The notes: a model not told the origin generated them from the sequence alone. DNA of 64,000 bases from JAMBLL01 sp964387145 (GCA_964387145.1 CAYLVM010000002.1:1-64000), one strand, 5' to 3'; shown: positions 32,616 through 41,815, numbered from the stretch's first letter. Translations and numbers: made by a program.

Positions 32616-34541
32616 CTACGCGTCCAGGAAACGGACGTCTTTTGCGTTCTGTTGTATAAAAGTGCGTCTGGCATCGACGTCTGTCCCCATCAGGGTCGAG
32701 AACGTCTCTTCCGCCGAGAACTGCTCCTCGAGGTGGACCTGGAGCAGCGTTCTGCTGTCAGGGTCCATCGTCGTTTCCCACAGTTCGTTGGCGTTCATCT
32801 CGCCGAGACCTTTGAACCGCTGGATGTTCATCTTTCGACCGGCGTTGTCTGCCTTGAAACGATCGAGCCCCTCGTCGTTCTGGATCCACGTCGTCTTCGT
32901 CCCGATCTTGACCGAGTAGAGGGGTGGCTGGGCGATGAAGACGTAGCCGTTCTCGATCACCTGGGGCATGTGCCGGAAGAAGAACGTCAAGAGCAGTGTG
33001 CGGATGTGTGCTCCGTCGACGTCGGCATCCGTGAGGATGATGATCTTGTGATACCGCGCCCTTTCGATGTTCATCTCGTCGCCAATCCCTGTGCCGATGG
33101 CTGTGATGAGCGACTGGATCTCGTTGTTCTGGAGGACTCTGGCGAGGCGGTTCTTCTCGACGTTGATGATCTTGCCGCGAATAGGCAGGATCGCCTGGAA
33201 CTCCGAAGTACGTGCCTGCTTCGCCGAGCCACCTGCCGAGTCGCCCTCCACGATGAAGAGTTCGGAGATCTCGGGGTCCTTCGAAGAGCAATCCGAGAGC
33301 TTGCCCGGCAGGCCTGCAGACTCGAGCAGGCTCTTTCGTCGCGTCAGGTCGCGTGCCTGACGCGCTGCCGCTCTCGCCCTCGCGGCGGAGGACGCCTTGT
33401 CCGCTATCTTTCGCCCCTCGCCGGGATGGCGTTCGAACCACTCGGGCAGGGCCTGGTTCATGGCCTTTTGGACGAACGAACGGATCTCGGTGTTGCCGAG
33501 CTTCGTCTTCGTCTGTCCTTCGAACTGTGGCTCACGCACCTTGGCAGAGATGACGGCGGTCAACCCCTCACGTACGTCTGCACCTTCGAGGTTCTTGTCC
33601 TTGTCCTTGAGGAGGCCCTTCGTACGGGCGAAGTCGTTGATCGCCCGGGTCAGTGCCGTGCGGAACCCCTCCTCGTGCGTGCCGCCTTCGTGTGTATTGA
33701 TGTTGTTGGCGAACGACAGGATGGTCTCGGTGTACCCACTCGTCCACTGCATTGCAATCGACACCTCGGCGTCCCCACCCACGTGCTCGAAGAACGCAAC
33801 CTGGCTGTGGATCGGCTCGCGCGTCGCGTTGAGGTACTTCACGAAGTCGACGATTCCTCCCGCGTAACGGAACATCTCGGAGTAGACCTCCTCGTGCCGT
33901 TCATCCCGAAAGCGGATCTCGAGGCCCTTCGTGAGGAACGCCATCTCGCGCAGCCGGTTGATCACCGTCTTAGCCGAGTACTCAGTCGTCTCCTCGAAGA
34001 TCTCCGGGTCCGCCCAGAAGGTGATCTGGGTCCCCGAGCGTTTCATCGGCTTGACCTTCTTGAGTTTCCCAGCGGGGTCTCCGAATTCGAAGATCTGCTC
34101 CCACAGGAACCCGTCGCGAACGACCTCGACGTGGGTACGTGTCGAGAGGGCGTTGACGACGGAGATACCCACACCGTGGAGTCCGCCCGAGACCTGATAG
34201 GCGCCAGAGTCGAACTTACCGCCAGCGTGCAGCGTGGTGAGGACGGTGGTCACCGCAGGCAGTCCGGTGGCCTTGTGCTTGTCGACGGGGATACCCCTCC
34301 CGTTGTCGCGGACCCGGACTCCGCCGTCGGCGAGGAGGGTCACGTCGACGCGGGTGCAGTACCCTGCCATCGCTTCGTCCACAGAGTTGTCCACAACCTC
34401 CCAGATCAGGTGATGAAGACCCCTTGGTCCGGTCGAGCCGATGTACATCGCTGGGCGCCGTCGGACGGCTTCGAGGCCCTCGAGGACCTGTATGGAGTCT
34501 GCTTCGTAGGACGCGTTCGCTGTACGTTTTGGTTTACTCAC
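32616..34541 (-). CDS. gyrB: DNA gyrase subunit B
   Basis: 641 aa. GHKL ATPase motifs are WEVVDNSVDEA, VRDNGRGIPVD and SGGLHGVG, and the TOPRIM motif is IVEGDSAGGSAKQART. The C-terminal Tail has QRFKGLGEMN. Together with GyrA it introduces negative supercoils. Start GTG 34541 follows AAAGGAG by four bases; a GTG at 34559 is less well placed. The usual actinobacterial origin order recF-dciA-gyrB-gyrA is kept. Confidence 0.97.
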   Translation of the reverse strand: MSKPKRTANASYEADSIQVLEGLEAVRRRPAMYIGSTGPRGLHHLIWEVVDNSVDEAMAGYCTRVDVTLLADGGVRVRDNGRGIPVDKHKATGLPAVTTVLTTLHAGGKFDSGAYQVSGGLHGVGISVVNALSTRTHVEVVRDGFLWEQIFEFGDPAGKLKKVKPMKRSGTQITFWADPEIFEETTEYSAKTVINRLREMAFLTKGLEIRFRDERHEEVYSEMFRYAGGIVDFVKYLNATREPIHSQVAFFEHVGGDAEVSIAMQWTSGYTETILSFANNINTHEGGTHEEGFRTALTRAINDFARTKGLLKDKDKNLEGADVREGLTAVISAKVREPQFEGQTKTKLGNTEIRSFVQKAMNQALPEWFERHPGEGRKIADKASSAARARAAARQARDLTRRKSLLESAGLPGKLSDCSSKDPEISELFIVEGDSAGGSAKQARTSEFQAILPIRGKIINVEKNRLARVLQNNEIQSLITAIGTGIGDEMNIERARYHKIIILTDADVDGAHIRTLLLTFFFRHMPQVIENGYVFIAQPPLYSVKIGTKTTWIQNDEGLDRFKADNAGRKMNIQRFKGLGEMNANELWETTMDPDSRTLLQVHLEEQFSAEETFSTLMGTDVDARRTFIQQNAKDVRFLDA

Positions 34542-34610
34542 GAGGCTCCTTTCGCTCACCGACGAAACGGCAGCGTTGGGGCTGATAGTGGGGCTGCTGA
34601 CAACGTTGTA

Positions 34611-34634
34611 AGTATAGCTGTTTCAGGGCTGAAA
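34611..34634 (-). promoter_or_regulatory. Putative gyrB promoter with palindrome
   Basis: On the minus strand TATACT (34616-34611) is a good -10 box about 70 bp before gyrB. The palindrome TTTCAG-GG-CTGAAA (34621-34634) sits in its spacer/-35 zone, where a regulator could bind. No clear -35 is seen. Confidence 0.4.
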
Positions 34635-34664
34635 ACCCCTTGTCTACCGGCACGAATAGGTGAT

Positions 34665-34988
34665 TCAGGGGGACCCGATCTGTAGTCGAATCGACTGCAC
34701 CAGGTCGTCACCGTACTCGCGTGAAATCACCGCGAGAAGGGCCTCGGTCTGGTACCTCAGCAGGGACCCGATCGTCCCATCGGGAACTGCTACGAGGAGC
34801 ACGCCATCGCGCACGCCGATCGGTTCCCCGGCCTTCCAGTCGCCCGGCGCAAACGAACTCCAGGTATCGATCATCTCGGCCTGGCGAACATCGACACCGG
34901 CGGCAGCACCCTCGATCACCGATCCGAGGACCTGGCTGATCTCGGTGAGTTGTTTCTGTGGTCCATTGGTGAGGTACTTGGCTCGCAT
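34665..34988 (-). CDS. dciA: DciA-like DUF721 protein (helicase loader)
   Basis: 107 aa. The C-terminal half has the DUF721 pattern IDTWSSFAPGDW and DGVLLVAVPDGTIGSLLRYQ. DciA recruits DnaB helicase at replication forks in bacteria without DnaC/DnaI. Its position between recF and gyrB is diagnostic in actinobacteria. ATG 34988 overlaps the recF stop (TGATG). Confidence 0.85.
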   Translation of the reverse strand: MRAKYLTNGPQKQLTEISQVLGSVIEGAAAGVDVRQAEMIDTWSSFAPGDWKAGEPIGVRDGVLLVAVPDGTIGSLLRYQTEALLAVISREYGDDLVQSIRLQIGSP

Positions 34989-36076
34989 CACACTACTTCT
35001 CCATCTCTGACCGACCAGCGGCGTCCTTCGATCGGTACTTCATCTTCGCGTGCGGTTGTGACAAATACCTGACCCGCGGGCATGAGCGACAGGACCCGTC
35101 TCGCTCGATCGATGTCGAGTTCGGAGAAGACGTCATCGAGGAGAAGGATCGGAGTCTGATTGCGGATCGTCTCGATCAGTCGGTACGCCCCGACCCGAAG
35201 AGCGAGAGCGACCGTGCGTTGTTCACCCTGGGACGCTCTCGTTCGCGTTTGGCGTCCATCGAGGAGGAGGTCCGGTTCGTCCCGATGGGGGCCCACCGTC
35301 GTCGTTCTGATCTCGAGGTCCCTGTGTCGTCGCTCCTGAAGGCTCGATCGCAACGCTTCGACGAGTTCCGTCAGGTCTGACTCGCCATCCGATACCCACC
35401 CAGAGCGGTACTCCCATCTCAATACGCCACTTCCACCCACGACGTGATAGGCCTCCATCATCTCGTCCTGGAGTTCGGCGGTCACGGACCGCCGGTGTAT
35501 CAGAACCCTGGCGCCGGCATCGGCAAGGCGCTCATCCCATACGTCGAGAGAAACGGGATCTGTGTGTCTTCCTCCCTGCTTGATGAGCGAGTTGCGTTGT
35601 CGAAGCGCCCGCTCGTAGTCACTCAGATCCGCCCCTGCTTGCGGCCACAGTCGCGATGCCAGGTCGTCGAGATAGTCACGACGCATGCCGGGACCACGCT
35701 TGACCACGTCGAGGTCGTCGGGAAGGAACGCCACGACGGGGACACTCAGCAGCACGTCTCTGACTCGCTTTGGACGCTTTCCATTCACCAGGATCGTGCG
35801 ACGACCCTTGGCTGGGATCTCGACCTCGACCGTCAGCTCGGTCGCCCCGCCCCCGACTCCTCCGCGCAGGACCGCTGCATCAGTCCCGTCTCGTACGAGC
35901 GCCGTGTCGGGTACGGATCGAAACGATCGCATCGTTCCGAAGTATCCGATCGCCTCGAGGACCGACGTCTTGCCGGCTCCGTTGTCACCCACGAGGACGT
36001 TGACTCCTGGCACCGGTTCGAAGCGAAGGGTCTCGTAGGAGCGGAGATCCTTGAGCTCCATCCAGACGAGGTGCAT
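34988..36076 (-). CDS. recF: DNA replication/repair protein RecF
   Basis: 362 aa. SMC-like ATPase: Walker A GDNGAGKTSVLEAI (about residues 30-43), signature SQGEQRTVALALR (about 286-298) and Walker B PILLLDDVFSELD (about 315-327). Loads RecA at gapped DNA with RecO and RecR. It begins 7 bp after dnaN and overlaps dciA by one base. Confidence 0.95.
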   Translation of the reverse strand: MHLVWMELKDLRSYETLRFEPVPGVNVLVGDNGAGKTSVLEAIGYFGTMRSFRSVPDTALVRDGTDAAVLRGGVGGGATELTVEVEIPAKGRRTILVNGKRPKRVRDVLLSVPVVAFLPDDLDVVKRGPGMRRDYLDDLASRLWPQAGADLSDYERALRQRNSLIKQGGRHTDPVSLDVWDERLADAGARVLIHRRSVTAELQDEMMEAYHVVGGSGVLRWEYRSGWVSDGESDLTELVEALRSSLQERRHRDLEIRTTTVGPHRDEPDLLLDGRQTRTRASQGEQRTVALALRVGAYRLIETIRNQTPILLLDDVFSELDIDRARRVLSLMPAGQVFVTTAREDEVPIEGRRWSVRDGEVV

Positions 36077-36083
36077 ACCCCGC

Positions 36084-37163
36084 TCAGAGGCGCACGGGCA
36101 TCAACAGATACCGGAAATCGACCTTGTCTGCTCCGTGAATGAGTCCTGGCTTGAGTGGATCACTCGTCTCGATCACGATCCGTTCGTCGTCGACGGCAGT
36201 GATGCCATCGGTCAGGTACCTCGTGTTGAACGCGATCGTCATGTCCTCGCCGCTGTACTCACCTTCGAGAAGTTCGGTTGCCTCTCCCACTTCCTGGCGA
36301 ATGACACTCAACTCGACACCGCCGCTGTGCATTGCAAGACGAACGGGGATGTGATCCTCGGCGACGAGTGCCGCACGGCCGACTGCATCGAGCAGCGCTG
36401 CCTTCTCGAGAACGAGCCTGTTCGAGTGTCCCTCCGGGAGGAGTTGCCGGTAATTCGGGAACGTCGCATCGATCACACGGACGGTCAAGCGACCGTGATC
36501 GGTCACGAAAGTCGCCTCGCGCTCCCCGAGCGCAACCTTCATCTTGCCAACGCCGACGGTCTTGCCGAGCTCCCGAAGGGCACGGTACGGCACCAGCCGA
36601 GACCTCTCCGTCGTCACACCGGGAACATCCTTGACGGCGAGGCGGTACGAGTCCGTCGCAACGAGACGCAGTGCGTCGTCGTTCGCCTCGAACAGCACAC
36701 CGGTGAGCGTCGGACGGGCATCGTCGGAGGACGCAGCAACACCGACCTGGCTCAGGGCACGGGTGAGATCTCCACCATCGACGGTCACCGCATCGGTGAT
36801 ATCGGCATCGGTGATCTTGGGGTAATCGTCGACTGCCATCTCACGAAGCTTGAACCGCGGACCACTTCCCGTGATCTCGACCTCTCCCTCGTTCGATGCA
36901 AGCGTCACCGCTCCCGGCGGGAGCTTGCGCACAGCCTCAGCTGCCAACTTTGCTGGGATGACCGTCTTGCCCTCGTCGGTCACCTCTACTTCGAGATACG
37001 TCCGAACCGTGATCTCGTTGTCCGTACCCGTCACGGTCAGTTTTCCGCCGACGACGTCGCACAGAACACCCTGGAGAATCGGGAGTGGTGATCTCGTGCC
37101 GACCGCTCGTGCTGCTCTCACGAGCACGTCGGCCAGATCGTCTCGTTCCGCTCTGATTCGCAC
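36084..37163 (-). CDS. dnaN: DNA polymerase III sliding clamp (beta subunit)
   Basis: 359 aa. Three-domain clamp. Start MRIRAERDDLADVLVRAARA and C-terminal end KVDFRYLLMPVRL fit the family, whose final strand MPMRL-type motif is here LMPVRL. Encircles DNA and tethers polymerase III. Located between dnaA and recF in the canonical order. Confidence 0.96.
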   Translation of the reverse strand: MRIRAERDDLADVLVRAARAVGTRSPLPILQGVLCDVVGGKLTVTGTDNEITVRTYLEVEVTDEGKTVIPAKLAAEAVRKLPPGAVTLASNEGEVEITGSGPRFKLREMAVDDYPKITDADITDAVTVDGGDLTRALSQVGVAASSDDARPTLTGVLFEANDDALRLVATDSYRLAVKDVPGVTTERSRLVPYRALRELGKTVGVGKMKVALGEREATFVTDHGRLTVRVIDATFPNYRQLLPEGHSNRLVLEKAALLDAVGRAALVAEDHIPVRLAMHSGGVELSVIRQEVGEATELLEGEYSGEDMTIAFNTRYLTDGITAVDDERIVIETSDPLKPGLIHGADKVDFRYLLMPVRL

Positions 37164-37350
37164 TTTGTTCTTCCTCTGCTGTTGCTGCTGTTTGTATATC
37201 TAAAGAGTAGAAGTAGTAGTAGGGGCTGTGGATTGTGGAGATCTCCAGGAAACCGTTGGTATTGCTACATCTCTCATCCACAGGGGGTGTGGATAGATGA
37301 CACGATATCCACTGTTGTGAAACCATGCCCAGCCGACCTGTGGAAGAATC
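37164..37350. other. dnaA-dnaN intergenic region, probable core of oriC
   Basis: AT-rich TTTGTATATCTAAAGAG (to about 37207), then TAG-AAG-TAG-TAG-TAG (37208-37222), GGGC, and a degenerate DnaA box TGTGGATTG (37227-37235). Further boxes are TCATCCACA (37274-37282) and TGTGGATAG (37288-37296), each one mismatch from the consensus TTATCCACA or its complement. The layout resembles the DnaA-trio unwinding element of bacterial origins. No gene fits here. Confidence 0.7.
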
Positions 37351-38730
37351 TCATCTTGTCCCCAGCTGTTGAGTGATGTCGGTGACCTGGTCGTAGACAT
37401 CCTTGTCGGTCTGAAGGAGACCCTTGATCTTGTCGACGGCGTGCATCACGGTCGTGTGATCTCTGCCACCGAACGCCTGGCCGATCCGGGGAAGCGACAG
37501 CCCTGTGTGTTCCCGACAAACGTACATGGCGATCTGCCTCTGCCTGGCGAGAGGTTGGCGCCGCGAACTGCCGGTGAGCTCGGATCGAGGTATCTCGTAG
37601 TACTGCCCTACCGAGGAGATGATGATGTCGGCCGTCAGAGGTTCCTCGGACTGAAGACGGACAACGTCTCTCAGAACCGACGAGGCGAGTTCGAGGGTGA
37701 CGCGTTCGTGTGTCAACGTCGAGAATGCGGTGACACGGGTCAAGGCCCCCTCGAGCTCACGGATGTTGTCCGCAACGTTCTGGGCGATGAACTCGAGGAC
37801 GGTATCGGGAACCGGCGTCGTCGTTTCCGAAGCGTTCTTTCGCAGGATCGCCAGCCGCGTCTCTATGTCAGGACTCTGGATGTCGGTGGTGAGCCCCCAC
37901 TCGAAGCGGCTCCGCAACCTGTTCTCGAGTGTGCGGAGGTCGCGAGGAGAGCGATCCGAAGAGATGACGAGCTGGTTCCCAGCCTCGTAGAGCGAGTTGA
38001 ACGTGTGGAAGAACTCCTCGAGCACCTGCTCCTTGCCTTCGAAGAACTGCACGTCGTCGAGGAGCAGCAGGTTCACCTTGCGGTAGCGATCCTTGAAGTT
38101 CTCCATCCGCTTGCGCCGGATCGAGTTGATGAAATCGTTGAAGAACGCCTCCGAAGTCACATACCTCACCGTTGCCGTCGGATCGAGTTCGAGACGGTGT
38201 TGGCCGACGGCGTGGAGAAGGTGCGTTTTTCCGAGGCCAGCGCTCGCGTAGATGAAGAGGGGGTTGTAGTGGCGTCCGGGCTGCTCTGCGACGGCCTGGG
38301 CTGCAGCATGTGCGAAGCGGTTGGACTGCCCGACGACGAAGTTCTCGAACGAGTATCGGGCAACGAGGTTGGTCGTGACGGGGAAGCCGCCGTCGCCGGG
38401 AGGTGTCGTGTTGAACGTCGCTTGGAATGGGGCCGGCTCATCGGTTGCTACCGGAACCGGTGGAGCCGGGGCGACCTCGATCGATATCTCGAGCGGTTCG
38501 GCCCACACGGAGGCCGCGATCTCGTTGAGTTGATGTGTGTAGTTGTCCTCGACCCATGTGGCGTTGAAGCGGTTCGGCGCCACGAGTATCAGGGTCCCGT
38601 CATCGACGGACGCGGTCAGCGGCCGGATCCAGGTTTCCCACTTCGCAATACCGATGACGTCTCTCAGGCGACTGTGAAAAAGCTCAATTTGAGCGTCCAC
38701 GGCCCCACGAGGTGTCTGTGTGACTCCCAC
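37351..38730 (-). CDS. dnaA: Chromosomal replication initiator DnaA
   Basis: 459 aa. N-terminal interaction domain (1-85), Pro/Ala linker (86-120), AAA+ domain with Walker A SAGLGKTHLLHA (about residue 167) and Walker B LLLLDDVQFF, and C-terminal DNA-binding domain with the DnaA signature FGGRDHTTVMHAV. GTG 38730 lies eight bases after AAGGAG. Walker A begins AS rather than the common GG, a minor change. Boxes on both sides of the gene imply autoregulation and origin activity. Confidence 0.97.
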   Translation of the reverse strand: MGVTQTPRGAVDAQIELFHSRLRDVIGIAKWETWIRPLTASVDDGTLILVAPNRFNATWVEDNYTHQLNEIAASVWAEPLEISIEVAPAPPVPVATDEPAPFQATFNTTPPGDGGFPVTTNLVARYSFENFVVGQSNRFAHAAAQAVAEQPGRHYNPLFIYASAGLGKTHLLHAVGQHRLELDPTATVRYVTSEAFFNDFINSIRRKRMENFKDRYRKVNLLLLDDVQFFEGKEQVLEEFFHTFNSLYEAGNQLVISSDRSPRDLRTLENRLRSRFEWGLTTDIQSPDIETRLAILRKNASETTTPVPDTVLEFIAQNVADNIRELEGALTRVTAFSTLTHERVTLELASSVLRDVVRLQSEEPLTADIIISSVGQYYEIPRSELTGSSRRQPLARQRQIAMYVCREHTGLSLPRIGQAFGGRDHTTVMHAVDKIKGLLQTDKDVYDQVTDITQQLGTR

Positions 38731-39180
38731 GACTCATACTCCTTGTCAGGCTCACGCCCAGCCCGTAAAACTGTCCACACATCTATCCACAGGGTGTGGA
38801 GAAGACGTACCACGGTCACTGACCGACCGTACTCCGTGGGGGAAGAGCGGACATCCGCCAATGGAGCGAAGGCGAGCATAGGAACGCTTTCCCCGACACA
38901 TCAAGAGCGGCAAATCCGCGGGTACCTTCGACGAGAGGCGAACGAGCGACTCTCCAAAACCTCCGTTGTCACAAGGGTTTTCGGGGGTCGGTGCGGCCGC
39001 CGTCTTCGTGCCCATTTCGGGAGATTCCACTGAAAATGCCCTCTCCTGTGTTTCGCGACCCCTCCGTAGTTTTCGCGTCCTATCGCGGAGGTGTCGTTTC
39101 GGTGCGGACGTCCCTAGAATATCCCCGTTCCGTGGCTGTACGGATGTACCGCGACTCCCCCCAACCAGGGATTACCTCAA
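38731..39180. other. dnaA-rpmH intergenic region with DnaA boxes
   Basis: 450 bp without a gene. Near dnaA lie CTGTCCACA (38771-38779), CTATCCACA (38783-38791, one mismatch from consensus) and TGTGGAGAA (38795-38803). The rest is GC-rich with no AT tract as clear as at 37190. It divides the leftward and rightward gene sets, and probably holds dnaA and rpmH promoters plus part of the origin. Confidence 0.6.
39092..39120 (+). promoter_or_regulatory. Putative rpmH promoter
   Basis: TAGAAT at 39115-39120 is a good -10 box, 60 bp before rpmH. TGTCGT at 39092-39097 is a weak -35 at 17-bp spacing. Confidence 0.35.
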
Positions 39181-39315
39181 ATGAAGCGTACCTATCAACC
39201 AAACAACCGCCGCCGCAAGCGCAAGCACGGTTTCCGTTCGCGCATGCGCACACGTTCGGGACGGGCGCTACTACGGCGCCGTCGTTCCAAGGGCCGTCAC
39301 GAACTCTCCGCGTAG
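39181..39315 (+). CDS. rpmH: 50S ribosomal protein L34
   Basis: 44 aa, the standard size, and too short for many gene callers. It begins MKRTYQPNNRRRKRKHGFR and ends SKGRHELSA, very basic, as always for L34. First gene of the rightward origin operon rpmH-rnpA-yidD-yidC-jag-rsmG-parAB. Confidence 0.97.
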   Translation: MKRTYQPNNRRRKRKHGFRSRMRTRSGRALLRRRRSKGRHELSA

Positions 39316-39322
39316 GGTTCTC

Positions 39323-39658
39323 TTGTACGTCTCCCTGCGTCCGGGATCGAGATTCGGACCCGTCTACCGTACGGGGTCGAGGCGCCGCAGTGGCGGGGTC
39401 GTCGTATTCCAGGCTCCTGGTGAGCACGTTGAACCAGAGACGGGGTTTGTTGCAGGGAAGAAGGTAGGCAATGCAGTTGCACGAAATAGATCCAAGCGCA
39501 GGATGCGCGAGGCTGCTCGCAGAATCGACCTCGCACCCGCAACAGCGTACGTCTTCGTCGCGACGCGAGCGGTCCTCGACGCCCCGTTTGGGACGCTCGT
39601 CGAGTGGATGCAACAGGCCGTACTCGACGGAGCGACCGCTTTGGACGTGAGGGCGTAG
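39323..39658 (+). CDS. rnpA: Ribonuclease P protein component
   Basis: 111 aa. Protein subunit of RNase P, which trims tRNA 5' leaders. The family motif is AVARNRSKRRMREA (about residues 52-65), and RFGPVYRTGSRRRSG is the first strand region. TTG 39323 is the apparent start, 7 bp after rpmH with TAGGG upstream; no ATG or GTG fits better. Confidence 0.92.
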   Translation: MYVSLRPGSRFGPVYRTGSRRRSGGVVVFQAPGEHVEPETGFVAGKKVGNAVARNRSKRRMREAARRIDLAPATAYVFVATRAVLDAPFGTLVEWMQQAVLDGATALDVRA

Positions 39659-39659
39659 T

Positions 39660-39947
39660 GTGACCGATCGATCAGATGAACCTGTCTCGCCCGTCTCCCG
39701 GGTCGTGCTTGGGACGATCCGGCTGTACCAGAAGCTGATATCGCCTCTGCTGACGAGCAACTGTCGCTACCACCCGAGCTGTTCTCACTACACATATGAA
39801 GCTATCGAGATCCACGGCGCCGGCAAGGGCTCCTGGCTCGGCATCAAACGCATCGGTCGTTGTCACCCTTTCCATAAGGGTGGGGTGGATCCGGTTCCCG
39901 GATCTCCTGGAAGCATGGCTGAGACGACGAAAGGGAGCCCTTCGTGA
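39660..39947 (+). CDS. yidD: Membrane protein insertion efficiency factor YidD
   Basis: 95 aa. The core IRLYQKLISPLLTSNCRYHP followed by SCSHYTYEAI and GRCHPFHKGGVDPVP is the YidD signature, with its conserved Cys residues. It assists YidC at the inner membrane. GTG 39660 follows rnpA at once, and the stop overlaps yidC (GTGA). Confidence 0.95.
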   Translation: MTDRSDEPVSPVSRVVLGTIRLYQKLISPLLTSNCRYHPSCSHYTYEAIEIHGAGKGSWLGIKRIGRCHPFHKGGVDPVPGSPGSMAETTKGSPS

Positions 39948-40882
39948 ATCCGTGGCAACTGCTGCTCGACCTCCTCGGGAGCATTCTGTCGTTCTACTAC
40001 GACCTCATTCCAGAATATGGAATATCCATCATTCTTCTCACCCTGACGGTGAGCCTCCTGCTGTTCCCCCTGACGCTCAAGCAGACGAAGTCCATGCGAG
40101 CGATGCAGGAGATCCAACCAGAGGTCAAGCGCTTGCAGAAGGAGTACAAGGGAGAGAAGGAGGAGCTGAACAAGCGACTCATGGCCCTGTATCAGGAACG
40201 CGGTGTCAACCCCGCTGCAGGGTGTCTCCCCCTCGTCATCCAGATGCCTATATGGTTCGCTCTCTACCGGGTCCTGTGGCGTGGCAACGGCATCCCCTCT
40301 GGCTCGGTGCTCAGCTCGGTGATCGAGACGGCGAACAACGCCCTCTACACCGTGGATGCCTCCGGGGATCTGACAACAACGCTGAAGGCGGGTGTCGACA
40401 TCGCCTCGAAGCAGTTCGACCATGTCACGTTCCTCGGCATGAACCTGATGGTTCGGCCTTCCCAGGCCGTCGACTTCGGCAATCCACTGGGTGCTCTCCC
40501 CTACCTCATCCTGATCGCCATCATCGTTGTCGCCGGGTTCTATCAGCAGGTTCAGACGACCCGCAAACGGAAGAACGCACCCGATACCGACGCTCCACAG
40601 AACTCGCAGATGCAGGGGATGCAGAACGCCATGAAGATCATGCCCGTGGTCTTCGGCTTCATCTCCTGGAACTTCGTTGCAGGCCTCGGTCTGTACTTCG
40701 CCACATCGAACGCTTTCCGAGTAGGTCAGCAGGCCATCATCCTGCGCCAACACGGTGACGACAACGGCGATACGAAGGGGAAGGGTGCCGAAACCGGCAC
40801 CGATGAACCGTCCGACGAGCCGGAGGGCAGCGGTCCATCACCCAATGCGAGTAAGAAGCGCAACCGCAGAAGAAGGAAGTAG
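39944..40882 (+). CDS. yidC: Membrane protein insertase YidC (Oxa1 family)
   Basis: 312 aa. Five hydrophobic helices; the first core helix region GISIILLTLTVSLLLFPLTL leads to KQTKSMRAMQEIQPEVK, the cytoplasmic coiled hairpin. AAGCLPLVIQMPIWFALYRV follows. The short form without a large periplasmic domain is typical of Gram-positive lineages. The C-terminus is charged and ends KKRNRRRRK, likely for ribosome contact. Confidence 0.95.
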   Translation: MNPWQLLLDLLGSILSFYYDLIPEYGISIILLTLTVSLLLFPLTLKQTKSMRAMQEIQPEVKRLQKEYKGEKEELNKRLMALYQERGVNPAAGCLPLVIQMPIWFALYRVLWRGNGIPSGSVLSSVIETANNALYTVDASGDLTTTLKAGVDIASKQFDHVTFLGMNLMVRPSQAVDFGNPLGALPYLILIAIIVVAGFYQQVQTTRKRKNAPDTDAPQNSQMQGMQNAMKIMPVVFGFISWNFVAGLGLYFATSNAFRVGQQAIILRQHGDDNGDTKGKGAETGTDEPSDEPEGSGPSPNASKKRNRRRRK

Positions 40883-40886
40883 CCCG

Positions 40887-41768
40887 ATGGAGTGGGTCGA
40901 AGTACAGGGGAAGACCGTCGAGCTCGCCGTAGAAGTGGCGCTCGGCGAACTCGGTATCGAATCGAAGGACGATGCACAGATCGAGGTGATCCAGGATCCT
41001 AAACCCGGGTTTCTCGGTATGGGAGGCCGCGAAGCCATCGTGAAGGTGACGCGTGCACCCAAACAACGTCGCAAACGTCGTCGGAGTCGCGGGTCAAAGG
41101 GCTCGGACAAATCCGATGGAGCAGGCCAGCAGGGGAACGGAGCCAAGAAGCCGTCCCAGGAACGATCCGGAAAGGATCAGAAGGGTCCGCAGAAGTCGAA
41201 GCCCAAGCAACAGCAGAAGAACAATGAGAAGCGACGTCAGGAGAAGAAGGTGTCGGAACCAAACACAGCGTCGCAGCAGCCGCGCGATGATCGCCCGGAA
41301 CAAGCACCCATCGAGGAACAAGCAGAGGTAGCCGCTGCCTTTGTCCGAGGGCTCCTCGGCGCCTTCGGCCTCGAGGGAGAAGTGGTGACTCGTATCGAGG
41401 ACGAGGTCCTCTACCTCGACGTCAGCGGGGAACAGACAGAAGCACTCATCGGGCCGAAAGGGTCGGTGATGCACTCCGTTCTCGAGTTGACGCGAACCGT
41501 CGTCCAGCGCAAGACGTACGGCGCACCTCGTATGAGAATCGATATCGGTGGCTACCTCGAACGGCGCCGCGAAGCCCTCAAGATCTACGCAGGCAAACTT
41601 GCCGAGCAGGTGATCGAGGACAAGAACGAGATCATGCTTGAACCGATGAACGCAGCCGACCGTAAGGTGGTCCACGACGCCGTCGCGGAGATCGAGGGCG
41701 TTCGGTCCTACTCCGAAGGGGAGGATCCCCGTCGTGCGGTCGTACTGGCATACAACGGCGACGAGTAA
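40887..41768 (+). CDS. jag: Jag/KhpB RNA-binding protein
   Basis: 293 aa. Jag_N domain (1-50, with GFLGMGGREAIV), a long Lys/Arg/Gln-rich linker (about 55-135), a KH-II domain (YLDVSGEQTEALIGPKGSV) and an R3H domain (NAADRKVVHDAV). Binds RNA and, in other bacteria, affects cell elongation. ATG 40887 follows AGAAGGAAG. The long basic linker is probably disordered. Confidence 0.93.
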   Translation: MEWVEVQGKTVELAVEVALGELGIESKDDAQIEVIQDPKPGFLGMGGREAIVKVTRAPKQRRKRRRSRGSKGSDKSDGAGQQGNGAKKPSQERSGKDQKGPQKSKPKQQQKNNEKRRQEKKVSEPNTASQQPRDDRPEQAPIEEQAEVAAAFVRGLLGAFGLEGEVVTRIEDEVLYLDVSGEQTEALIGPKGSVMHSVLELTRTVVQRKTYGAPRMRIDIGGYLERRREALKIYAGKLAEQVIEDKNEIMLEPMNAADRKVVHDAVAEIEGVRSYSEGEDPRRAVVLAYNGDE

Positions 41769-41774
41769 CGACAG

Positions 41775-41788
41775 GTTTCACGTGAAAC
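41775..41788. promoter_or_regulatory. parS: parS site 1
   Basis: The 14-bp palindrome GTTTCACGTGAAAC is the core of the bacterial parS consensus bound by ParB. It sits 6 bp after jag. Confidence 0.95.
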
Positions 41789-41815
41789 GGCATTTGGCCT
41801 GATTCCAGGTGCGAG

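Noticed and set aside
32349..34685. Plus-strand open frame of 778 codons over gyrB and the start of gyrA
   Set aside because: It is the antisense shadow of two certain genes. High GC leaves few stops in that frame, and the translated protein is Arg/Asp/Val-rich without motifs.
37369..39033. Plus-strand open frame of 554 codons over dnaA
   Set aside because: Antisense of dnaA with low-complexity composition and no family motif.
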